Part shown: piece after piece, positions 16,943 to 24,242 of the stretch
How positions within the stretch are numbered: the stretch's first letter is position 1
Layout: every line of letters begins with the position of its first letter
Notes under the pieces: generated by a model
Database searches by the model: none
What the model was told of the DNA's origin: nothing
Seen by the model: only the letters and a program-made list of their open reading frames with translations
NCBI GenBank assembly: GCA_018402455.1
Contig: JAGYIG010000027.1
Location: 1-46,285, forward strand
Reading direction: 5' to 3'
Origin: Opitutaceae bacterium
Lineage (GTDB): Bacteria; Verrucomicrobiota; Verrucomicrobiia; Opitutales; Opitutaceae
Length of the DNA: 46,285 nt
Made by a program: the position numbers and the translations under genes

Positions 16943-18556
16943 ATGTTTAAGAAGATTATCTCGGCGTTCAAACGCTCCTCCAAGCCAGCGTCTGAAGCCT
17001 CCCGTCCGTCGACTGATTCCCCTCCGCCAACCGCTCCCCGCAGCTCGCCACGCGCTGACCGTGCGGGCGAAGGGGGCACGAATCCCTCGGACGGCAGCAG
17101 ACGGGGACGCGGTCGGGGCTCACGCGGGGGTCGGGGCAGCGAAGGCGAGAAGCGCGGTCGGGGCGGCGAAGGGGAAAAACGCGGTCGGGGCGGTGAGCGC
17201 AGGGGTCGGTCCAGCGAACGCGGCGGAGAGCGCCGCGGTCGGGGGCCGGACCGAGGCGAACGGCGGGGGGCGCGCCCGGTGCGCGATGATTTCGAGCACC
17301 CCCAGCAGCAGTCCTTCAAGCCGACTACCCCGGTGGACATTCCCCCGCAGGACACTGCCTTCAGCCGACTTGGGTTGAACGATGCCCTGGCTTTTTCGGT
17401 GGCCGAGAAAGGCTACACGGAACCCACTCCCATTCAGGCGCAGTCGATTCCCTTGATTTTGGCCGGGCGTGATGTCATCGGCTCGGCTCAGACCGGCACC
17501 GGCAAGACGGCGGCGTTTGCGCTCCCAATTCTGCAAAAGCTGGGGTCGCACGGCAGGATGCGTTGTCTGGTGTTGGAGCCCACCCGGGAACTGGCCTTGC
17601 AGGTCGAAGAAGCGTTCCAGCAGTATTCAAAGTTTACCGACCTCACCACGACCATCATCTATGGCGGGGTGGGCTACGGCAAACAGCGAGAGGACCTCCG
17701 CCGCGGGGTCGACATCTGCGCGGCGACCCCGGGGCGCTTGCTCGATCTGCTGGAAGACGGCACCACCAACCTCAATGATATCGACATCCTGGTCTTGGAT
17801 GAGGTGGACCGGATGTTGGACATGGGCTTCCTGCCCGACGTGCGCCGCATCGTCGGAAAGTGCCCCGCCTCTCGCCAGACCCTGTTCTTCACGGCCACCC
17901 TGCCACCGGAGATCGCGTCGCTGGCCGACTGGGCCCTGAACAATCCCGAACAGGTCAAGATCGGCATTCAACGCAAACCGGCGGAGACCATTTCCCATGC
18001 GTTTTACCCCGTCGTCGCTTCGCAGAAATTTGATCTCTTCAAGGAGCTCATGCGCCGCACCGACTTTCACAGTGTCTTGGTCTTCACCCGGACCCGCATG
18101 GGCGCGGACCGCATTGCCCGTCGGTTGAAGGCGGACAACCACACCGTGGGGGTCATGCACTCCGATCGGAGCCAGCGGGAGCGCGTCGAAGCCCTGCAAG
18201 GGTTCAAGTCCGGCGAATTCGAGGTGCTCGTGGCCACGGATATCGCCGCCCGCGGTTTGGACATCGCCGGGGTCTCCCATGTGATCAATTACGATGTGCC
18301 GGAAAACGCGGAGGATTACGTCCACCGGATCGGTCGCACCGGGCGGGCCCAATCAACTGGGGATGCTTTCACGCTGGTCACGGAAGATGACGTGCGCAAC
18401 GCGCGTTCCATCGAGCGCTTCATCGGGGCCGAAATCGAGCGCAAGCAGATCGAGGATTTCGACTACATCTACTCCGCGTTGTTTGATGCCAAGGTGCAGG
18501 CCGATGCCGCTCCGGTGAAGCCGAAGTCGCGCCTGATGCGCGGCATGCGCCGCTGA
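16943..18556 (+). CDS. DEAD-box ATP-dependent RNA helicase (RhlE-like) with RG-rich N-terminus
   Basis: A 537-residue protein. Residues 1-14 (MFKKIISAFKRSSK) could form a basic amphipathic helix; about 45-115 is an Arg/Gly/Glu-rich low-complexity segment; the helicase core follows from about residue 133. Core motifs are all present: Q motif PTPIQAQSIP, motif I AQTGTGKT, Ia PTRELALQ, motif II as DEVD (not DEAD), motif III as TAT rather than SAT, and motif VI HRIGRTGRA. It should unwind RNA duplexes in ribosome assembly, mRNA turnover or cold adaptation. RG tails are usually C-terminal in bacterial DEAD-box proteins, so the N-terminal position is notable. ATG 16943 follows a TTATTGTT stretch with no Shine-Dalgarno sequence. 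Confidence 0.93.
   Translation: MFKKIISAFKRSSKPASEASRPSTDSPPPTAPRSSPRADRAGEGGTNPSDGSRRGRGRGSRGGRGSEGEKRGRGGEGEKRGRGGERRGRSSERGGERRGRGPDRGERRGARPVRDDFEHPQQQSFKPTTPVDIPPQDTAFSRLGLNDALAFSVAEKGYTEPTPIQAQSIPLILAGRDVIGSAQTGTGKTAAFALPILQKLGSHGRMRCLVLEPTRELALQVEEAFQQYSKFTDLTTTIIYGGVGYGKQREDLRRGVDICAATPGRLLDLLEDGTTNLNDIDILVLDEVDRMLDMGFLPDVRRIVGKCPASRQTLFFTATLPPEIASLADWALNNPEQVKIGIQRKPAETISHAFYPVVASQKFDLFKELMRRTDFHSVLVFTRTRMGADRIARRLKADNHTVGVMHSDRSQRERVEALQGFKSGEFEVLVATDIAARGLDIAGVSHVINYDVPENAEDYVHRIGRTGRAQSTGDAFTLVTEDDVRNARSIERFIGAEIERKQIEDFDYIYSALFDAKVQADAAPVKPKSRLMRGMRR
17138..17191 (+). repeat. Two tandem 27-bp units inside the helicase gene
   Basis: Two adjacent near-identical 27-base units (17138-17164 and 17165-17191) encode the repeat (S/G)EGEKRGRGG; degenerate RGRG units continue to about 17260. 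The in-frame length (nine codons) means copy-number change would alter the length of the RG tract without breaking the reading frame. Confidence 0.7.
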
Positions 18557-18662
18557 GCCAGGTCGCACCGCCGTGTGCCGCCGGAGTTTCAGGGCCGTCG
18601 GCCAATTGTAACCGGTTTCCGGGTTGTCAGGTGCCGCACTCGTCTGTGCGGTGAAGAGCTCT

Positions 18663-19262
18663 ATGCAAATTGATTTTCCCACCCGTGACTTTGAAGGCTA
18701 CATCTTCGATCTCGATGGCACCCTGATTCATTCGATGCCGGTGCACTACCGGGCCTGGGATGCCGCCATGCAACAGGCGGGCATCGGCCAGACCCTGGAT
18801 GAGGAGCTGTTCTATTCGCTGGGGGGCGTGCCGACTCCCGTGGTCGCCGTGAAGCTCGGCCAACACTACGGCCTGACGGTTGACGGTGAGGCCGTGGCCC
18901 AGCGCAAGGAAGCGCTTTATCTGGAACTGATGCACACGGTGGCGTTGATTGAACCCGTGGTCGCCTTTGCTCGCCGCGTGGCCGCCTCGAAGCGCGTGGC
19001 GATTGCCACCGGCGGAGGGCCGGAAGTGGCGATTCCCACCGTCGAGGCGTTGGGCTTGAGTGATCTTTTTAAAGTCCTTGTCACGCCCGCGGACGTAGCC
19101 CCGGGCCGCGGTAAACCCGAGCCAGACATGTTTTTGGAAGCGGCGCGCCGGATCGATGTGGCGCCCGCCGATTGCGTGGTTTTCGAGGATGCCCTGCCGG
19201 GCATGCAAGCTGCTCGCGCTGCGGGCATGGCGCTGGTTGAGGTACCGAGTCGATTGATTTGA
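18663..19262 (+). CDS. HAD-superfamily hydrolase, beta-phosphoglucomutase-like
   Basis: A 199-residue protein of HAD subfamily IA. Motif I is FDLDGTLIHS with nucleophile D16 and D18; a helical cap follows (about residues 25-90); motif II lies in VAIATGGG, motif III is the lysine in GRGKPEPDMF and motif IV is VFEDALPGMQAA. The pattern fits beta-phosphoglucomutase-like phosphomutases or sugar-phosphate phosphatases; distinguishing them is not possible from sequence reading alone. ATG 18663 is preferred over an in-frame start at 18624, because a short hairpin (arms 18634-18639 and 18646-18651) and non-conserved sequence precede it. It follows the helicase in the same direction after 106 bases. 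Confidence 0.87.
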   Translation: MQIDFPTRDFEGYIFDLDGTLIHSMPVHYRAWDAAMQQAGIGQTLDEELFYSLGGVPTPVVAVKLGQHYGLTVDGEAVAQRKEALYLELMHTVALIEPVVAFARRVAASKRVAIATGGGPEVAIPTVEALGLSDLFKVLVTPADVAPGRGKPEPDMFLEAARRIDVAPADCVVFEDALPGMQAARAAGMALVEVPSRLI

Positions 19263-19394
19263 GCACTGCCGCCCGTCGGCTCCATCACCGGCAGCCGCAG
19301 GGTGGCCCGGGCAGCATCCGGCTCAGCCGAAGCTTCTTAACCGCAAGTGGAATTTGTTTTTGTCTGAAGTTTGAATCCTGTTCAGCTCAGCGCG

Positions 19395-20489
19395 ATGAGT
19401 TTGTCCGATATCGTAAATCCCCATATCCTGAGTCAGCCGGTCTACGAGCCCGGTCGCCCGATCGATGATGTCGCGCGGGAGATGGGGCTGGACCCGGCGG
19501 GCATCATCAAACTGGCCTCCAACGAAAACCCGCTGGGCACCTCGCCCCAGGCGCTGGCGGCCATGGCGCAGGCCCTGGGACAATCGCACCTGTATCCAGA
19601 TGGTGGATGCCTGCGGCTGAGGTCCCGGCTGGCGCGGCGGCACGACGTGGACCTGGCCCGCGTCGTGGTGGGCAACGGCTCCAATGAGCTTTTGGAGCTG
19701 CTCGGCCATGTGTTTCTCAATCCGGGCGATGAGGTGGTGATGGGGCGGCCGGCTTTCATCGTCTACAAACTGGTGACGTTGTTGTTCGGGGCCCGGGCGG
19801 TGGAGGTGCCGTTGCGCGATCATGTCCACGATCTGGCAGCCATGGCGGCCGCCGTCACCGACCGGACCAAGATCGTGTTTCTGCCGTTGCCCAATAATCC
19901 CACCGGCACGCGGAATCCCAACGCGGACGTGTTGGCGTGGGTGGAACGCCTGCCGCCCCGGGTGGTCATCGTGATTGATGAGGCCTACGCCGAGTATCTC
20001 GAAGCGCCGATCGACTGGACCGGAATCTTTGGCACCGGTCGGCGGTTGGTGGTCACCCGGACGTTTTCCAAAATATTCGGCCTCGCCGCGTTGAGGGTGG
20101 GCTACGCCTTGACCACCCCGGAGATCGCCGCACTGCTGCAACGCGCTCGCCAGCCGTTCAATGTCAATGCGGTCGCCCAAGCCGGGGCGTTGGCGGCCTT
20201 GGATGACGAAGACTGGATCGACCACTGTCGCCGAGCGAACCAACGCGGATTGCGGCAATTGGAAACCGGATTTACGGAACTGGGGCTGGAGTGGGTGAAG
20301 AGCTCGGGAAATTTTGTGTTGGTGAAGGTGGGCGACGGCGCTCGGGTGAGTCAGACGCTTCAATCCGACGGCATCATCGTGCGGTCGGTGAACGGCTATG
20401 GGCTGCCGGAATGGATTCGGGTGAGCGTCGGCACGGAGTCGGAAAACGCCCGGGTGTTGGCTGCCTTGGGCCGATTGGGCGGGGGGTGA
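19395..20489 (+). CDS. hisC: Histidinol-phosphate aminotransferase
   Basis: A 364-residue PLP-dependent class II aminotransferase. Typical HisC features are the N-terminal KLASNENPLG, YPDGGCLRLRSRLA, GNGSNELLELL, LPNNPTGT, IDEAYAEY, the PLP lysine in TRTFSKIFGLAALRVGYA, and the C-terminal VRSVNGYGLPEWIRVSVGT. It transfers the amino group of glutamate to imidazole acetol phosphate in histidine synthesis; related enzymes also act on aromatic keto acids. ATG 19395 (MSLSDIVNPHI) is chosen over TTG 19371. No other his gene is nearby. The stop lies three bases before the end of the convergent TPR gene. Confidence 0.9.
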   Translation: MSLSDIVNPHILSQPVYEPGRPIDDVAREMGLDPAGIIKLASNENPLGTSPQALAAMAQALGQSHLYPDGGCLRLRSRLARRHDVDLARVVVGNGSNELLELLGHVFLNPGDEVVMGRPAFIVYKLVTLLFGARAVEVPLRDHVHDLAAMAAAVTDRTKIVFLPLPNNPTGTRNPNADVLAWVERLPPRVVIVIDEAYAEYLEAPIDWTGIFGTGRRLVVTRTFSKIFGLAALRVGYALTTPEIAALLQRARQPFNVNAVAQAGALAALDDEDWIDHCRRANQRGLRQLETGFTELGLEWVKSSGNFVLVKVGDGARVSQTLQSDGIIVRSVNGYGLPEWIRVSVGTESENARVLAALGRLGGG

Positions 20490-20492
20490 GCC

Positions 20493-22160
20493 TCAATTGG
20501 CACCGGCAAGGTGGGGGGTTGCCTTGCCTTGCAGTGATTCCAGTAGCCGGTCCAAAAGATCCTGACGGTCTGGCACAAAGATAAACCGGTCCTCTCCGAG
20601 TCGGTCATAGATCGCGCGCAACAATTGAGGAGCGGCTCTGCGCATGGCCAACAGTTGCGTTACGTTGGTGGGCAGCTCGGGAGCGTCGGCGGCGGCAAGA
20701 TCATGTCCGATCAAGCGGGTGAGGGCCGCTTGATTCAGCGGATCGCGACGTACGGCGTGGTCCAGCACCTGTCGGGCTTCCCGGTCGGCTCCGACGGATA
20801 GCAAGCGTTCGGCGACCGCCACCAGATTCTCGGCTCGGACCTCTCGCAGTTCCAAGTAACTGTTAAGGAACAGATTCGCATCCTCCCGATCGCCGAGGGC
20901 AAAGTAGCAGATCGCCCGCAGGCCGTTAAAAACCGGGGCCAAACGCTCTTCCCACTCGGGGTGGACGTCGAGGGCCTCCCGAGCTTGGACGAGGGCGTCT
21001 TGATATCGCGCGGAGACGAGGAGGGACTCCACGAGGATGAGGGTTGGCCCCTCCAAAGGCATTTGAGACTGGGTGGCGTGCGCCAGGACCTGCGACGCCA
21101 AGTCGACCCGCCCCGTATTGGCGGCAAAGTCTCCGACCTGTAGCACCACGGCAAATTCGGAGCCAAAGTCGTGGAGCAGGGCGTCGGCTTCCCGCGACAC
21201 CTCGTGTTCTTCGCCCGCTTTGTCGAAGGCGTAGAGCAGATCGATTCGGGGTTGGGCCTGCTCCGGGAAGCGGATCCGCCGCAGCAGGCTGGCTCGACGC
21301 GCCGAATGGGTTTCGCCCTGCTCGATCAGCCAACGCACCTGCGTGCGGTAAACCTCGGCATTGGCGGGGAAATCATTGGCCAGTTGATCGATCAAGGCCA
21401 TGGCCAGTTCGGTGAACCCGCGATCCCATTCAATCTTCGCCGCCAGGAACCGACCATCGGGCGTGGACGCCAGCCGGTGGGTCCGCAGGACATCCTCCGC
21501 TTGGTCGAATCGACCGCGAAAGTAGAGGGCATTGGCCAGGGACATCGCGAGGAAGTGGGACTCGGCTGATTGCGGTTCGAGCTTGGGCAGAAGCGCGTGC
21601 GCAATGCGGGCAACCGCATCATCCTGTTTCCGGGCGAAAAGAAACCGAACCGTTCGTTCGATGTAATCGCGGTTCAAACCATGATGGGGGAGCCCCTCTT
21701 GTAGCGTGTTTTGGGCAAGATCTGGGCGATTGGCCGCCATGAACATCTCGCTCAACAACAGGCGCCCTTCCCGGTGATCGGGATACCGCGCCAGCCCGGA
21801 CCTCAGTTGGTGGAAGGCTTTGGGAAAATTGCCGGCGGCCAAACTTTCTTCGGCCGCGTGGATGTAGGAGAGGCCGCGCGCTTGCCGGTAGGTGGACCAG
21901 TTGGGAGGATAAATGCGATCAAACCAGGAAATTTCCGTCAGGTTGTGCCGGTATCGATCATTCCAATATAACGCGGTTCCCGCGGCGAGGTAACCGCCGA
22001 GAATCAGGGTGACCATCCAACCTATAGATAGGGTCGGAGAAATGTGTAACTTCCATCCAGACGGTCTCTTATAAATGAAAAAAGGCAGCCACCGCCTCCA
22101 ACCGGAAAGTACCTTGGTCCCGGGGGTTTCAGGCAGGCGTTCTTCCGATTGATTTGGCAT
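20493..22160 (-). CDS. Membrane-anchored TPR-repeat protein
   Basis: A 555-residue protein if started at ATG 22160 (MPNQSEERLP). The frame extends to ATG 22229, which would add an AT-rich, hydrophobic 23-residue segment; neither start has a Shine-Dalgarno sequence and the shorter form gives a plain cytoplasmic N-terminus. One transmembrane helix (GWMVTLILGGYLAAGTALYW, about residues 46-66) is followed by an all-helical region with TPR-like pairs, e.g. AEESLAAGNFPKAFHQLRSG, MSLANALYFRGRFDQAEDVL and YQDALVQAREALDVHPEWEE. It would be anchored in the inner membrane with the TPR domain in the periplasm and serve as a scaffold. It is divergent from the exopolysaccharide export genes across a 234-base spacer, which suggests a part in that machinery; no enzymatic domain is visible. 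Confidence 0.8.
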   Translation of the reverse strand: MPNQSEERLPETPGTKVLSGWRRWLPFFIYKRPSGWKLHISPTLSIGWMVTLILGGYLAAGTALYWNDRYRHNLTEISWFDRIYPPNWSTYRQARGLSYIHAAEESLAAGNFPKAFHQLRSGLARYPDHREGRLLLSEMFMAANRPDLAQNTLQEGLPHHGLNRDYIERTVRFLFARKQDDAVARIAHALLPKLEPQSAESHFLAMSLANALYFRGRFDQAEDVLRTHRLASTPDGRFLAAKIEWDRGFTELAMALIDQLANDFPANAEVYRTQVRWLIEQGETHSARRASLLRRIRFPEQAQPRIDLLYAFDKAGEEHEVSREADALLHDFGSEFAVVLQVGDFAANTGRVDLASQVLAHATQSQMPLEGPTLILVESLLVSARYQDALVQAREALDVHPEWEERLAPVFNGLRAICYFALGDREDANLFLNSYLELREVRAENLVAVAERLLSVGADREARQVLDHAVRRDPLNQAALTRLIGHDLAAADAPELPTNVTQLLAMRRAAPQLLRAIYDRLGEDRFIFVPDRQDLLDRLLESLQGKATPHLAGAN

Positions 22161-22394
22161 GGATAATGCAAGCAGTTTGACTGAAAGAAAGCAGACAGGT
22201 AAAAAAAACTTGGCATGCCATTTAGACATTCAAAGTGTTTGCGAATGGCGAAGTGGGCCTCCGCCTTCACCAAGGACTAACTTTTAGTAGACCCAAACAA
22301 TCACAACTAGATACATTTTTCGAGCCCTCGCAAAGATTTTGCTTCTCTTTCCTGCGTGGGGTCTTTCTCCTACTTAAGCACCAAAAACTTACCT

Positions 22395-23543
22395 ATGAAC
22401 AACAGACTAGCCACCGCCGCACTCAGCGCCTTGATCGCAGGCAGTGCTTACAGCGCGCCCTTTATGGCCGTTGGCACCAGCTCCGAGATCTTCGTGACCG
22501 CGGATGTATCTATCAGCTTCAATGATAACGTCACCCTCGGGAACGACTTCGTCGCTCCCGGAGGCACCCAGCCCTTCAACCCTGTGCGGGATGACGTGGT
22601 GTGGCGGGTCGCTCCGGGGCTTTCCTATGAATTTGGCCGCAACGCCCTCATCAGCGGCAAGCTCGCTTTCGTGGAGAACATCGACGTTTACCAAGACAAC
22701 TCTGACCTGGATTCGTCGTTGTCTAATGTAACGTTCGATGCCCGGCACGATGACGGGGTGGCCAAGACCTCGGTGGCGGCTTCGTTCCGTCAGCTCAATC
22801 AAAACACGGTCGATTTCCGGCTTCCCGGACTCTCCCGCCGTGATGAGCTTCGCGCCAAGATCGACCACGAGATGGAATTATCCGCCAAGTCCTCCCTGAT
22901 GTTCGGCGTGGACTGGCGCGATACCGATTATGACCGCGCCACGCTGACCGACCGGAGCGTGACTTCCATTCCCCTGCGCTACTACTGGGAGGCTACTTCC
23001 AAAGTGGACCTGAGCTTTGGCGGCACTTATCGCCGCACCGATACGGATCTGTCGACCTCTTCCTCCGATGACTTTCTCGTCAATGTGGGGGCTCGGGGAG
23101 ACTTCACTCCCAAGATCAAGGGTTTTGTGCGCGTGGGTTTTGTGGATCGGAGTCTGGACAGCGGGGCCAGCCGTGCCTCGTTCAACATGTCCTCCGACCT
23201 GAGCTACCTCTATTCCGAAAAAACCACCTTCAACTTTGGTGTGGGTAACGATTTCGGTAGTTCCGGTATCGGTGAGAACCAAGAGAACTTTGACGTTTTC
23301 CTCGGCTTCCGCTCGGAGATCGCACCTGACTTTGCCCTGCGGGGTCGCCTCTCCTACCGCGAGATCGATTACTTCTCCCGTGGCGCCGACGAGTACATGG
23401 AAGGCACCATCGGCGGCGAATACACCGTCAATGAGTACTTCCAGATTCACGGCATGTTCAACTACAAGAACAACGAAGGTGATCTGCCGACGGGCGACTT
23501 CGACAATTCCGTCTTCTCCATCTCGGCGAAACTGCGTTACTGA
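22395..23543 (+). CDS. Outer-membrane beta-barrel protein of the exopolysaccharide locus
   Basis: A 382-residue protein from ATG 22395 with a signal peptide cleaved after about residue 20 (ALIAGSAYSA). The mature part is made of alternating polar/hydrophobic segments ended by aromatic residues; I count about 18 amphipathic strands, the last being SVFSISAKLRY with a C-terminal aromatic, as required for BAM insertion. It resembles the putative beta-barrel porin type seen in exopolysaccharide loci. With the OPX gene immediately downstream it may provide the outer-membrane pore, as the 18-stranded Wzp barrels are thought to do with OPX proteins lacking their own membrane domain in Myxococcus. The gene ends in a strong terminator (23580-23615). 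Base composition here is less G+C-rich than in flanking metabolic genes. Confidence 0.82.
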   Translation: MNNRLATAALSALIAGSAYSAPFMAVGTSSEIFVTADVSISFNDNVTLGNDFVAPGGTQPFNPVRDDVVWRVAPGLSYEFGRNALISGKLAFVENIDVYQDNSDLDSSLSNVTFDARHDDGVAKTSVAASFRQLNQNTVDFRLPGLSRRDELRAKIDHEMELSAKSSLMFGVDWRDTDYDRATLTDRSVTSIPLRYYWEATSKVDLSFGGTYRRTDTDLSTSSSDDFLVNVGARGDFTPKIKGFVRVGFVDRSLDSGASRASFNMSSDLSYLYSEKTTFNFGVGNDFGSSGIGENQENFDVFLGFRSEIAPDFALRGRLSYREIDYFSRGADEYMEGTIGGEYTVNEYFQIHGMFNYKNNEGDLPTGDFDNSVFSISAKLRY

Positions 23544-23579
23544 GATTGTTGAAACCCTAATTCCCTCCTTGCTCAATTG

Positions 23580-23615
23580 GGGAGAAGGCCGTGATGGTCT
23601 TCTTCCTTTTTTTTT
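23580..23615 (+). terminator. Strong intrinsic terminator between beta-barrel and OPX genes
   Basis: An 11-bp stem (23580-23590 with 23596-23606, two G-U pairs, loop GTGAT) is followed by nine consecutive T residues at 23607-23615. The T-run ends directly at the ATG of the next gene (23616). It should end most transcripts of the beta-barrel gene and so lower expression of the export and kinase genes, unless read-through is controlled. Confidence 0.85.
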
Positions 23616-24227
23616 ATGCGATCGATCACACTCATCGGCTTGGCTCTGATTCTGGGAACCCAGGGTCTCCTTGCTCAGGAATCGAATGCTTCAACCGCGC
23701 CCATAGCCGGGTTTCGAGCATCCGACGACTACATCCTGCAGCCTCTCGACCTCCTGCAAATTCGGGTGTTTCAAGAACCCGAGATGGACCGCGAGGTCAG
23801 AATGTCGGGTGAAGCGGCGGTCATGTTGCCGTTAGTAGGTCGGGTGAGCCTGGCAGGTCTCACCATCCGACAAGCGGAGGAGTTGGTCCAAGGGTTATAC
23901 GACCGAGACTACCTCGTTAACCCTCAGATCAACATCACCGTGTTGGAATATGCCCGGCGAACGGTGAACGTGTTGGGATCGGTAGGGAATCCCGGTGAAA
24001 TTGAATTCCCTCGCGAGGAAGGGCTATCTCTCCTTGACGCCATCTCTCGGGCCGGGGGGTTCACCCGTTTGGCCGACCGCCGCAAAATCCGTTTGACGCG
24101 CCAGACCGAGTCGGGCGAAGCGGAGAACTTTATCGTCGATGCGGATCGAATGATTGAGGGTGCTTCGACAGACCAGTGGATTTTACAAACGGGTGATCTT
24201 ATTTTCGTCCCTGAACGGTTTCTTTAA
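23616..24227 (+). CDS. Polysaccharide export protein (OPX/Wza family, minimal form)
   Basis: A 203-residue periplasmic protein. A signal peptide (MRSITLIGLALILGTQGLLAQ) is followed by a Poly_export domain at about residues 35-112 (DDYILQPLDLLQIRVFQEPE) and one SLBB domain at about 115-170 (VNVLGSVGNPGEIEFPREEG). There is no cysteine in the protein, hence no lipobox, and the chain ends right after the SLBB domain without the C-terminal helix that forms the outer-membrane barrel in Wza. It should therefore be a soluble periplasmic adaptor ring joining the Wzz/kinase protein in the inner membrane to an outer-membrane pore, plausibly the beta-barrel encoded upstream. The start codon abuts the terminator's T-run, leaving no ribosome binding site; translation would have to rely on the U-rich leader. 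Confidence 0.9.
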   Translation: MRSITLIGLALILGTQGLLAQESNASTAPIAGFRASDDYILQPLDLLQIRVFQEPEMDREVRMSGEAAVMLPLVGRVSLAGLTIRQAEELVQGLYDRDYLVNPQINITVLEYARRTVNVLGSVGNPGEIEFPREEGLSLLDAISRAGGFTRLADRRKIRLTRQTESGEAENFIVDADRMIEGASTDQWILQTGDLIFVPERFL

Positions 24228-24242
24228 CGCTGCTTAATTTAG

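Noticed and set aside
18634..18651. CCGCAC/GTGCGG hairpin before the HAD gene
   Set aside because: Six-bp stem without T-run; may be chance in G+C-rich DNA.
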